DNA from: Arabiibacter massiliensis
Lineage (GTDB): Bacteria > Actinomycetota > Coriobacteriia > Coriobacteriales > Eggerthellaceae
Assembly (NCBI RefSeq): GCF_900169505.1
Contig: NZ_LT827021.1
Span: forward strand, 1,302,001-1,366,000
Direction: 5' to 3'
Length of the DNA stretch: 64,000 nt
Shown: piece after piece, positions 7,793 to 15,206 of the stretch
Position numbering within the stretch: position 1 is the stretch's first letter
Layout of the letters: the number at the start of each line of letters is the position of its first letter
Notes under the pieces: generated by a model
Database searches by the model: none
What the model was told of the DNA's origin: nothing
What the model saw: the letters and a program-made list of their open reading frames with translations, nothing else
Position numbers and translations under genes: made by a program

Positions 7793-8101
7793 ATGGGCAA
7801 GCAGTACACTCTCATCGACGTCGACCCCGTTTCCAGCGCGCGCGAGAAGGCGGCCGGCACGTTCCAAGCGCCGTCCTACGGCAAGAAGGCCACAGGCGCA
7901 GCCCGCAGCGCCGCTACGATCATCGACGAGGCGGGCGCGAAGAAGCCGAACCGCATCGGCGGCGCCGTGCAGACGGCCATCGGCGGCGCGGTCATGGCCG
8001 TGGGCGTGCCGATGCTCGTCCTGCCCGGCCCCGGCCTGCTCGCCATCGGCGGCGGCGCGGCCCTGGCGGCCGGCGGCATCAAGAAGCTCTTAGGAAAGTG
8101 A
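7793..8101 (+). CDS. PGPGW-type small membrane protein
   Basis: A 102-residue protein. The first 65 residues are hydrophilic; the C-terminus is a Gly/Ala-rich hydrophobic hairpin around VPMLVLPGPGLLAIGGGAAL, the turn typical of the putative transmembrane PGPGW family (here PGPGLL). Function is unknown. A TATAAT at 7756-7761 is a possible -10 box, although no clear -35 is seen, and GCGAGGACACC precedes the ATG. The stop codon is directly followed by a perfect hairpin terminator. Confidence 0.65.
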   Translation: MGKQYTLIDVDPVSSAREKAAGTFQAPSYGKKATGAARSAATIIDEAGAKKPNRIGGAVQTAIGGAVMAVGVPMLVLPGPGLLAIGGGAALAAGGIKKLLGK

Positions 8102-8140
8102 ATGGCGTAGAAGGGGACAGTCCCCTTCTACGCCATTTTG
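8102..8140 (+). terminator. Perfect 17-bp hairpin terminator at convergent gene ends
   Basis: ATGGCGTAGAAGGGGAC (8102-8118), one base, then its exact reverse complement (8120-8136) and TTTT. It begins at the base after the stop codon of the PGPGW gene and ends 11 bases before the stop of the convergent DUF4179 gene, so it can serve both. The GGGGACAGTCCCC centre resembles repeat palindromes scattered in many bacterial genomes. Confidence 0.7.
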
Positions 8141-8150
8141 CGGTCGCGCT

Positions 8151-9785
8151 TTAGAACGAGAGCGTCTGCGCCGCGTCTGCGTCCTCCACGAAGTAGCCGA
8201 ACATCGTGGAATAGCTGTACTGTGTCAGACCCTGGAGCTCCTCGTCCGACGCCGCGTAGTACGAGTCCATCTGCACGAGGTCGCCGGTGAGGTAATCGTA
8301 CTTGCTGTAGCGGATGGCCGAATGGTAGGCCTTCTCGGTCTCGCCCGTCTCGGGGTTCGTCCACTCGCTGGCCAGGTACGTGACATCCTCGTCGGGAATG
8401 AGCTCGAACATGGAGTGCAGGCCGCCGGGCACCCATCCGAACGGCTTGAGCTTGATGGCGATCGTGCGGTCGGCGACGCTCCGCTCCACCACCTCGTAAC
8501 CGCCGAACTCGCTCGTCTCCAGCTTCGTCCCGATCTGCGAGACGTCCACGCTTCGCGGCTCGTTCTGGGCGTTCATCGCCTTGCGGGCTTCTACGGCGTC
8601 CGGCTCCTGGCCCGCCTTCGCCGCATCGGTCTTGGTCATCGGCGTGAACGTGACGCTTGTCGCGTCGCTCGCCAAGCCCGAGAGCTCGGCCACGACGGGC
8701 GCATCGAGGCTGTGGCCCGCTCCGTCGCCGGCGTTCACGAAGTTCAGCACGTTGCCCTTGTCGTCGGTCATCTTCACCAGCTCGGGCGGCAGCACGTTCT
8801 CGGGCGGGTCGTAGGACGACCCCTCCGTCATGGGCTCGCCGGTCCAGGCGTTGTCGTTGCGCACCACCATGACGGTGCCCAGCTCGGAGGCCGTGAAGCG
8901 CAGGATGCCCATGGTCTTGTCGCCGTCGCTCGTGGGGAACACGAGGTCCTGCGCGCCCAGCTCGCGCGGCTGCGCCACGGTGCTGAGGTCGAGTCCGACA
9001 TCGAACGAGAACGGCTCGGTGCCCTCCTCGTAGGGCTTCCAGCTCGCCCAGCCCTCGAGCGCGATCTCAGTCTGGTCGGGCAGCGTCGCCTCTGGGACGA
9101 TGCGCTGCATCACCTTCACCGTGTCGCCCTCCTGGTAGGCGTCGAGCAGCCTGGCCTGCCCCGTGCCCAGCTGCTCGCCTGCGCTCGTGAGCGTGTAGGT
9201 GAAGCGCGGCGCGAGGCGCTGCAGGCGCGACCACTCGTTCTCCTGCGAGCCCTCGTAGTTGGCCAGCTGCGACAGGTCGAAGCCGCCCTCCTTCTCCAGC
9301 GTGAAGAACAGGTTCACGATGTTGCGGTCGGACGACACGGTGTCCAGCGTCACGCGCACGCCGTCGACCTCGACGGTCTGGCCCACCTCGGCGTTGAGGC
9401 TGCTCACGCCCTCCTGCAGGCTGCCGTAGATGGGCAGGTTCTTGCCGCTGCCGAAGAACGGCACGTCGCCCGGCTGCATCTGCAGAAGCGTGGTCGCGGC
9501 GAACGCGGCGCCGGAGAGCAGCACGACGAGCACCGCCGCCGCGGCCACCACGGCTCCGCGGCGCACGACGCGCCCGCTGCGGCGCGTCGGCTGGGCCGCA
9601 TAGGGTCGCTGCGCCGCCTGGGCCTGGACGCCGGCGCCCTGCGGACGCTCCTGCGGGATCGACCCGAGGGACGCGTACGTCTCATCCAGCCCGGCCTGGA
9701 CGCGCGGGGGGACTGGCCCCGCGTCGAGCCCCTGGGCCAGGGCCCTGTTCAGCTTCTCCTCCTGCTCGCGCCTCGCGTCGCTCAT
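8151..9785 (-). CDS. DUF4179-domain membrane protein, probable anti-sigma partner
   Basis: A 544-residue protein: a cytoplasmic N-terminus of about 75 residues, one membrane helix (AAAAVLVVLLSGAAFAATTL), and a large extracytoplasmic part starting with the DUF4179 pattern (GSLQEGVSSLNAEVGQTVEVDGVRVTLDTV broken over strands). Proteins of this layout usually sit beside an ECF sigma factor and act as its membrane regulator. The start at 9785 overlaps the sigma gene's stop by 4 bases, so the two are translationally coupled. The signal sensed is not apparent. Confidence 0.75.
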   Translation of the reverse strand: MSDARREQEEKLNRALAQGLDAGPVPPRVQAGLDETYASLGSIPQERPQGAGVQAQAAQRPYAAQPTRRSGRVVRRGAVVAAAAVLVVLLSGAAFAATTLLQMQPGDVPFFGSGKNLPIYGSLQEGVSSLNAEVGQTVEVDGVRVTLDTVSSDRNIVNLFFTLEKEGGFDLSQLANYEGSQENEWSRLQRLAPRFTYTLTSAGEQLGTGQARLLDAYQEGDTVKVMQRIVPEATLPDQTEIALEGWASWKPYEEGTEPFSFDVGLDLSTVAQPRELGAQDLVFPTSDGDKTMGILRFTASELGTVMVVRNDNAWTGEPMTEGSSYDPPENVLPPELVKMTDDKGNVLNFVNAGDGAGHSLDAPVVAELSGLASDATSVTFTPMTKTDAAKAGQEPDAVEARKAMNAQNEPRSVDVSQIGTKLETSEFGGYEVVERSVADRTIAIKLKPFGWVPGGLHSMFELIPDEDVTYLASEWTNPETGETEKAYHSAIRYSKYDYLTGDLVQMDSYYAASDEELQGLTQYSYSTMFGYFVEDADAAQTLSF

Positions 9786-10390
9786 CGCGCCACCTCCGCT
9801 TTCCACCGTCCGTCTTCGTCGTCTTCGCTTTTGTCTCGGCCTTGTTCCGCGCCTTCTCCCAGGTAGGCGGCCTTGAAGCGCTCGCGCGCCCGCACGAGTC
9901 GCGTCCGGGTGGCCCCCTCCGAGAGGTTGAGGATGTCCGCGATGCGGCGCGTGGGGAAATCGCTCACGTAGAACAACGAGAGCACCGCCCTATCGTCCGC
10001 CGAGAGCCGCGCGATGGCCGCGCGCACGTCCATGACCTCGTCGCGGTCGGCCGTCGGGCCGCGCCCCACGAGCGCCCGCGCCTCGTCGAACGCGCCCGCG
10101 TCGCCCGACGCCTCCATGGCCCAGGGCGTCTCGCTCATGCGCGCCCGGCGCACGTCGACGCAGGTCCGAAGCAGGATGCGCATGAGCCACGTGCCCAGGC
10201 TGCTGCGCCCGCCGAACCGCGGCATGGCGCGCCACGCCTTCACGGCCGTCTCCTGCAGCGCGTCGGCCGCGTCGTCCACGTTGCCGAGCACCGCCATCGC
10301 GGCCCTCCACAAGGGATCCTTGTTGTGCTCGAACAGCGCGGCGAACGCCTCGGCGTCGCCATGCCGTGCCCGGTGTATCAGATCGTCCAC
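9782..10390 (-). CDS. ECF RNA polymerase sigma factor
   Basis: A 202-residue sigma-70 of the extracytoplasmic-function class. Region 2 is seen in DPLWRAAMAVLGNVDDAADALQE..TAVKAWRAMPRF and region 4 in LSADDRAVLSLFYVSDFPTRRIADI..LNLSEGATRTRLVRARE. The start is GTG at 10390 with GAGGAGG seven bases upstream; longer in-frame extensions are Arg-rich artefacts. Region 2-4 linker is long. It is followed in the same operon by the DUF4179 membrane protein, its likely anti-sigma partner. Confidence 0.87.
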   Translation of the reverse strand: MDDLIHRARHGDAEAFAALFEHNKDPLWRAAMAVLGNVDDAADALQETAVKAWRAMPRFGGRSSLGTWLMRILLRTCVDVRRARMSETPWAMEASGDAGAFDEARALVGRGPTADRDEVMDVRAAIARLSADDRAVLSLFYVSDFPTRRIADILNLSEGATRTRLVRARERFKAAYLGEGAEQGRDKSEDDEDGRWKAEVAR

Positions 10391-10557
10391 GCGGCCTCCT
10401 CTTTCAGTCGGATGCCTATTAGACGGGCGGGACGGGCGGAATGTTACGGCGTTCGGGAAAAAAGCCGGAGAAAATTGGGGGACGGGAGGCCTTCGCTCGC
10501 AGTAGGGGCCGGGCGCTCCGCTTGATGGCAAATGCGCGCCGTTCGGCCGCGAGCATC

Positions 10558-11400
10558 CTACAGCGCGCGCATCCTCACGCTCATGTCGAGGGGTTTGGCG
10601 GCGAAGGGGGCCGTGGTGGCCAGGCCGTCCACGCCGGTGGCGGCGTACGCCCCCGCGTTGGCGGGGTTGACGCCACCCGCGGCCACGAGCGTTACGCGCG
10701 GGTCGATGGCGCGCAGCTCGGCCACGAGCGGGGCCAGCTCCTCGGGCGGCAGCTTGTCCAGCTGGATGCCGTCCACGCCGGCGGCCGCGAGCACCCGGGC
10801 GCGGGCGGCGTCGGCCTCCACGAAGAGCTTCTTCTCGATGCAGCGCGCCTTGATGTCCGGCAGCTGCTCCACGAACGCGTCGAAGCCGCCGAAGAACGTG
10901 AGGTGGTGGTCGAACACGAGCACCGTCTCCGAGAGCCCGAGCCGGTGCGGGAACGCGCCTCCCGCCATGACGGCCTCGGTGAGCAGGTCTTTCGCGCCCG
11001 GCATGCTCTTGCGCGTGGTGAGCACCTCGCAGCGCGGGTTCTCGGCGTGCGCCGCGTCCACCATCGCGCGCGTCTTCGTGGCAACGGCCGACAGGTGGTC
11101 GAACACGTTGAGGCACACCTTCCACGCCGCGTGCAGGTCGGCCGCCGCGCCGCGCACGACGAAGAACTCCTCGCCGGCCGCCACATGCTCGCCGTCGCGG
11201 CGCGCCTCGCCCACCTCGCAGCCGAGCTTCCCCACGATGCGCGCGGCCACGTTCGCGCCCGCCAGCACGCAATCCTCGCGCGTGAAGTACGCCATCTCGC
11301 CCGACTGCCCGTCGATGCCGAGCACCGCGCAGGTCAAGTCCACATACGGCACGTCCTCGGCGATGAACCCGTCGATACGCGCGTCAGGAATCCTCAGCAT
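10558..11400 (-). CDS. modD: ModD-like quinolinate-phosphoribosyltransferase-family protein
   Basis: A 280-residue protein related to nicotinate-nucleotide pyrophosphorylase. It has the QPRTase N-terminal alpha/beta domain (FIAEDVPYVDLTCAVLGI) and TIM-barrel part with VEADAARARVLAAAGVDGIQLDKL and the phosphate-binding LVAAGGVNPANAGAYAATGVDGLATTAP region. ModD proteins are this family's members linked to molybdate genes, with unknown reaction; no modABC is nearby, so a NadC-like role cannot be excluded. The NadC hallmarks for quinolinate binding are altered (TTRKSMPGAKDL is retained). AAGGAAGGG precedes the ATG. Confidence 0.7.
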   Translation of the reverse strand: MLRIPDARIDGFIAEDVPYVDLTCAVLGIDGQSGEMAYFTREDCVLAGANVAARIVGKLGCEVGEARRDGEHVAAGEEFFVVRGAAADLHAAWKVCLNVFDHLSAVATKTRAMVDAAHAENPRCEVLTTRKSMPGAKDLLTEAVMAGGAFPHRLGLSETVLVFDHHLTFFGGFDAFVEQLPDIKARCIEKKLFVEADAARARVLAAAGVDGIQLDKLPPEELAPLVAELRAIDPRVTLVAAGGVNPANAGAYAATGVDGLATTAPFAAKPLDMSVRMRAL

Positions 11401-11414
11401 GGCCTTCCCTTCCT

Positions 11415-11433
11415 TTAGATTATCGCCATCTAA
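11415..11433. promoter_or_regulatory. Inverted repeat TTAGAT-N7-ATCTAA upstream of modD
   Basis: A perfect 6-bp inverted repeat with a 7-base spacer lies 15-33 bases before the modD start, overlapping the ribosome-binding region. It could be an operator for a dimeric regulator; the protein is unknown. Confidence 0.35.
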
Positions 11434-11509
11434 GGATAGGCCAACGACGCCCCCGCGCCTAGAGGCGAATTCTGTGGCGCTTAGAAACTGTCCGCCCGAG
11501 GAGAGGCGT

Positions 11510-11637
11510 GGACAGAATCGGCCTTCGGGACTGATTTTTTGCGCACCTTGCGGCTGGAAATAGAAGAAACCCCTGGTCGCGAGGATTCGAGCCGGGTGTT
11601 TCGGCTTCCAAATCAGTCCTGAAGGCCGTTTTTGTCC
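11510..11637. repeat. 128-bp element with 28-bp terminal inverted repeats
   Basis: The arms 11510-11537 and 11610-11637 are complementary at 25 of 28 positions (outer ends GGACAGAATCGGCC and GGCCGTTTTTGTCC). The interior has CCCCTGGTCGCGAGG. A small GCCGCAA/TTGCGGC hairpin follows at about 11669-11690. It occupies most of the 353-base gap between modD and the amidohydrolase; no gene is seen here. A non-autonomous mobile element or a bulky terminator would both fit. Confidence 0.55.
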
Positions 11638-11753
11638 ATGACCTTCCAGATGAGCGAATTGTCGCCGCAAGCCGTTGCGGCACATCGCAGACCAGCGCGC
11701 TAGACGCCTGAGCGGAGGCGAACACAGCGCGCAGAGTCGAAAACCTTCCTTCC

Positions 11754-13055
11754 CTACAGCTCGGCGATGATGCGCTTCGTTCGCGCCTCGACCTCGGCCT
11801 TGGCGCGCTCGACGTCGAGGGTGGGCCACGCGCCGTCGCGATAGACCACCTGGCCGTCGCACATCGTCAGGCACACGTCCGCGCCGTGGCCTGCGTACAC
11901 GACGTTCACCAGCGGGTTCGTCATGGGCGCCCACGAGGGGCCGGACGTGTCCAACACGCAGAGGTCGGCCCTCGCCCCCACCGCCACATACCCGCAGTCC
12001 TCGCGCCCCTGCGAGAGCGCCCCCATGCGCGTGGCGGCGGCAAGCGCCTGCTTCGGCGTGACCTGCGCCGGGTCGCCCGTCGACCCCTTGTACAGAAGCG
12101 CCAGCAGGTAGAGGTCCTGCATCAGGTCGTGGTTGTTGTTCGACGCCATGCCGTCGGTGCCCAGGCACACCCTCACGCCGCGCTCGAGCATCTTCGGCAC
12201 GGGCGCGAAGCCGCTGCCCAGCTTCATGTTGGACGCGGGGTTGGCCGCCACGAACACCCCGCGCTCGGCCAAGATGTCGATGTCGCCGTCGTCCACCCAC
12301 ACGCAGTGCGCGGCCGTCACGGGCACGTCGAACACGCCGAGGCTATCGAAGTAGCGCACCGGCGTGAGGCCGCCGTGGCGCTGCTTGCATTCCTCGTGCT
12401 CCAGCTGCGTCTCGCTCACGTGCACCTGAATGCGCAGCCCCTGCTCGCGCGCGAACGCCGCCAGGTCGGCCACGGCGCGCGGGTTGGTGGTGTACTCGGC
12501 GTGGATGTTGCAGTCCACCACGATGCGCCCGTCGCCCGCCCCCTGCAAATCGTGCACGAGCTGGCGGTTCTCCGCGTCCACCGGCAGATCGCCCAGCCCC
12601 GCCTCGCCGAACGCGATGAGTGTGTCCGACAGGTTCAGCTTCATCCCCGCATCGAGCGCCGCGCGCGCCACCTGGTCCATGTGGTAGTACATGTCCGAGA
12701 AGCTCACGCAACCGTAGCGCGCCATCTCGGCGCAGGCCAGAAGCGTGCCCCAGTAGCAGTCCTCGGGCGTGATCTTGGCCTCGAAGGGGAACACCGCGTC
12801 GTTGAGCCACGCCTGCAACGGCAGGTTCTCGGCGTAGCCGCGCAGAAGCGTCATGGGCGCGTGCGAGTGCGCGTTGTAGAACGCCGGCATGAGCAGCTTG
12901 CCGCGCCCGTCGTACACCTCGCCGAACTCCTCCGCGTCCTCCCCCGCCGGAGCCGCATCTCCCACGTAGGCGATGCGCCCCTCGCGCACGCCCACCCACC
13001 AGCTGCGGCGGAAGTCGAGGTTCTCGTCCAGAAGGTCGATGTTCGCGAACAGCAT
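11754..13055 (-). CDS. mtaD: Amidohydrolase, 5-methylthioadenosine/S-adenosylhomocysteine deaminase type
   Basis: A 433-residue cytoplasmic metal-dependent hydrolase. It shows the family motifs: NAHSHAPM with the HxH metal ligands (about residue 65), VHVSETQLEHEECK, the metal His in VTAAHCVW, and the catalytic Asp in LGTDGMASNNN. This set matches MTA/SAH deaminases, which convert methylthioadenosine or S-adenosylhomocysteine to inosine forms in methionine salvage; related guanine or chlorohydrolase activities cannot be excluded. GAAAAGGAGC precedes the ATG. It is divergent from the Mrp gene. Confidence 0.82.
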   Translation of the reverse strand: MLFANIDLLDENLDFRRSWWVGVREGRIAYVGDAAPAGEDAEEFGEVYDGRGKLLMPAFYNAHSHAPMTLLRGYAENLPLQAWLNDAVFPFEAKITPEDCYWGTLLACAEMARYGCVSFSDMYYHMDQVARAALDAGMKLNLSDTLIAFGEAGLGDLPVDAENRQLVHDLQGAGDGRIVVDCNIHAEYTTNPRAVADLAAFAREQGLRIQVHVSETQLEHEECKQRHGGLTPVRYFDSLGVFDVPVTAAHCVWVDDGDIDILAERGVFVAANPASNMKLGSGFAPVPKMLERGVRVCLGTDGMASNNNHDLMQDLYLLALLYKGSTGDPAQVTPKQALAAATRMGALSQGREDCGYVAVGARADLCVLDTSGPSWAPMTNPLVNVVYAGHGADVCLTMCDGQVVYRDGAWPTLDVERAKAEVEARTKRIIAEL

Positions 13056-13192
13056 GCTTGCTCCTTTTCATCCGCGCGTGCGGGCGCAGGTCGGATTCGA
13101 TCCAATGTAGTATAAACGTTATGCTATCATCGCGGTACAACGAGAGGCGCGTCCGCCCGGGCGGCGGACGCTGATGATTGAAAGAAGGCATC

Positions 13193-14041
13193 ATGGCAGA
13201 AGAAGAATGCTCTCATGAGTGCGGCAGCTGCGGCGTGTCCGGCTGCGGCGACCGCACCCAGCAGGGGCCCTCGACCATCGAGACGAACAAGCGCTCCGAC
13301 GTCAAGCACGTCATCGGCGTCGTGTCCGGCAAGGGCGGCGTGGGCAAGTCGCTCGTGACCAGCCTGCTTGCCAGCGAGATGCAGAAGCGCGGCAACAAGG
13401 TGGGCATCCTGGACGCCGACGTCACGGGCCCGTCCATCCCCAAGACCTTCGGCATCACGAACCCGCTCACGGCCGACGCCGACGGCATCCTGCCCGGCCA
13501 GACGCAGAGCGGCATCAAGGTGATGTCCACCAATCTGATGCTTCCGAAGGACGACGTGCCCGTGGCCTGGCGGGGACCTGTGGTGTCCAACGCCATCCGC
13601 CAGTTCTACAGCGAGACGAACTGGGGCGAGATCGACTACCTGTTCGTCGACATGCCTCCGGGAACCTCCGACGTGCTGCTCACCGTGTTCCAGTCGCTGC
13701 CGGTGGACGGCATCGTCACCGTGTCGGCGCCGCAGGAGCTGGTGGCCATGATCGTGGGCAAGGCCGTGAACCTGGCGCACAGCATGGACGTGGAGCTTCT
13801 GGGCCTGGTGGAGAACATGGCGTACTTCGTGTGCGACGAGTGCGGCAAGAAGCACCATATCTTCGGCGAGCCCCAGGGCGAGGCCGTGGCCGAGCGCTAC
13901 GGCATCCCCGCCTACGCGACGCTGCCCATCGACCCCGAGTTCGCGCGCCTGTGCGATGCGGGCCGGGTGGAGGACTACGACGTGGCCGGCGCGCTCGACC
14001 CCATCGTCGCCCAGATCGAGGCGGCCGGCACGGCCGAGTAG
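13193..14041 (+). CDS. Mrp/NBP35-type Fe-S cluster carrier ATPase
   Basis: A 282-residue P-loop ATPase. The N-terminus is Cys-rich (ECSHECGSCGVSGCG), as in NBP35-type carriers. The deviant Walker A is VVSGKGGVGKS (about residue 47), followed by ILDADVTGPSIPK, VDMPPGTSD and the CxxC motif YFVCDECGK that holds a bridging cluster. It likely carries and delivers 4Fe-4S clusters in the cytoplasm. The ATG at 13193 has GAAAGAAGG upstream; a TTG at 13178 would add five residues. A GC-rich hairpin (13149-13171) lies in the leader, and a terminator follows. Confidence 0.9.
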   Translation: MAEEECSHECGSCGVSGCGDRTQQGPSTIETNKRSDVKHVIGVVSGKGGVGKSLVTSLLASEMQKRGNKVGILDADVTGPSIPKTFGITNPLTADADGILPGQTQSGIKVMSTNLMLPKDDVPVAWRGPVVSNAIRQFYSETNWGEIDYLFVDMPPGTSDVLLTVFQSLPVDGIVTVSAPQELVAMIVGKAVNLAHSMDVELLGLVENMAYFVCDECGKKHHIFGEPQGEAVAERYGIPAYATLPIDPEFARLCDAGRVEDYDVAGALDPIVAQIEAAGTAE

Positions 14042-14066
14042 GCGCGCCCGCCGCAACATGCGCTTG

Positions 14067-14096
14067 AGAAGGCCTCCCAACCGGGGGGCCTTCTTC
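14067..14096 (+). terminator. Terminator after the Mrp gene
   Basis: GAAGGCCTCCC and GGGGGGCCTTC form a stem with an AACC loop and a short T/C tract (TTCTTC) afterwards, 25 bases past the stop. Confidence 0.65.
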
Positions 14097-14152
14097 ATGT
14101 TCGGGACGCTACCCCGCCGCCGCGCCGCCGCAATCCCTTGAAAGCGCATCGA

Positions 14153-14296
14153 GTGACGGTTCTGCGCAGGATTTCGTCATACGTCCAGAAGCATTGACTG
14201 CGTTAGCCCAGGTCGCGTTTCGTCACGGATCGCACGGCTCGCGCTCATCCTCCGATCGCGTTGTAAAAACAACAAAATCCTGCGCAGAACCGTCAC
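14153..14296. repeat. 144-bp element with 22-bp perfect terminal inverted repeats
   Basis: The arms 14153-14174 and 14275-14296 are exact reverse complements (outer sequence GTGACGGTTCTGCGCAGG). The interior holds CCCAGGTCGCG, the same nonamer CCCAGGTCG as the element at 85-188. It fills the space between two convergent genes and contains no ORF of note. GTGACGGTTCT-type ends are common in bacterial palindromic repeats. Confidence 0.65.
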
Positions 14297-14332
14297 AAGT
14301 GGTGCTTTCGCGAGGTTCCGGCAGCGAGACGA

Positions 14333-14806
14333 TCACGGATGCATATCGAAGTAGCCGGTCTGGCCGCGCACCTGCCAGGCGCACACGGCGAGCGCGACCA
14401 CGAAGAGCCCGCTCACGAGCGAGGTGAGGTCGCACGAACCCGCCGACACGCTGCTGGCGAGCGCCCACACGGTCAAGAGGGCGTCCACGAACGTGATCCA
14501 GAAGAACAGCGTGATGCGGCGCGGGTTGCGCGCGCCCCGGATGCCGAGCGCGCCGATGGCCAGGTTGAGCACCGCGCCCGCAAGCGCCATCGCGCCCACG
14601 ACCGGCGCGTCGAAGGAAAGCGCGGCCCCGTCGGGCAGCTGGACGCCCAGCAGGTGGACGCCCCACAGCGCCGTGCCCAGCACGAGCTCCGCGAGGGCCC
14701 ACACCACGACGAACAGGCACAGCCTGCGCAGCCACACCTGCCACGCCGTCATCGGCGCGCCGTCGTCGCCGATGGGCGCTCCAGCCGTCGCGGCACCTTC
14801 CGCCAT
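14333..14806 (-). CDS. Small four-helix membrane protein of unknown function
   Basis: 157 residues; a hydrophilic N-terminus of about 20 residues, then four predicted membrane helices (LCLFVVVWALAELVLGTAL; MALAGAVLNLAIGALGI; ITLFFWITFVDALLTVWAL; VSGLFVVALAVCAWQV). No family is recognised. The start at 14806 is supported by GAGGGAGGACCC; an upstream ATG at 14881 would add 25 Glu/Arg-rich residues. It ends convergently against the inverted-repeat element. Confidence 0.65.
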   Translation of the reverse strand: MAEGAATAGAPIGDDGAPMTAWQVWLRRLCLFVVVWALAELVLGTALWGVHLLGVQLPDGAALSFDAPVVGAMALAGAVLNLAIGALGIRGARNPRRITLFFWITFVDALLTVWALASSVSAGSCDLTSLVSGLFVVALAVCAWQVRGQTGYFDMHP

Positions 14807-14928
14807 GGGTCCTCCCTCGCCTCTCCTCGGTTCTTCCTCTGGGCATTGTACCAGGAAACGCCCTTCCGCCAACGAGTCCAAGGCCGGGCCGGGTGGAACG
14901 CGGCCGAAAAGTTTTTCTCAAAAAGCGC

Positions 14929-14956
14929 TTGACCGGCCGGACTGTTCTGTTAATAT
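14929..14956 (+). promoter_or_regulatory. Promoter of tRNA-Ala
   Basis: TTGACC (14929-14934) and TAATAT (14951-14956) with a 16-base spacer; the start would fall about ten bases before the tRNA. Confidence 0.65.
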
Positions 14957-14973
14957 AGTCCTCGCACTTTTTC

Positions 14974-15049
14974 GGGGCCTTAGCTCAGCTGGGAGAGCGC
15001 ATGGCTGGCAGCCATGAGGTCAGGGGTTCGATCCCCCTAGGCTCCACCA
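14974..15049 (+). tRNA. tRNA-Ala (anticodon GGC)
   Basis: A 76-base cloverleaf with encoded CCA. The acceptor stem GGGGCCT pairs with AGGCTCC (one G-U), the D arm is GCTCAGCTGGGAGAGC, the anticodon stem-loop CATGGCTGGCAGCCATG carries GGC, and the T arm is AGGGGTTCGATCCCCCT. It is decoded from the structure itself. Confidence 0.96.
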
Positions 15050-15056
15050 CCTTGCC

Positions 15057-15088
15057 ACGACGGACGCGGATTCGCGTCCGTCGTTTTT
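15057..15088 (+). terminator. Rho-independent terminator of tRNA-Ala
   Basis: ACGACGGACGCG and CGCGTCCGTCGT form a perfect 12-bp stem with a GATT loop followed by TTTTT. Confidence 0.9.
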
Positions 15089-15206
15089 TATGCGGGCCTT
15101 CCCCGTTCGCCCCCGCTTCCTTCGCCCGATGCCCGCCTGCCGCGCGCGGCCGCCGCTTTCGTATGGTAAAGTTTCACCGAACCTGACGGGCCGTCGAAAC
15201 GAGAGC

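Noticed and set aside
10558..11400. NadC (quinolinate phosphoribosyltransferase) in NAD synthesis
   Set aside because: nadA and nadB are not adjacent and the sequence looks closer to ModD; kept as an alternative in the feature entry.
13149..13171. GC-rich hairpin before the Mrp gene as a riboswitch
   Set aside because: Only a simple 9-bp stem; no conserved aptamer blocks.
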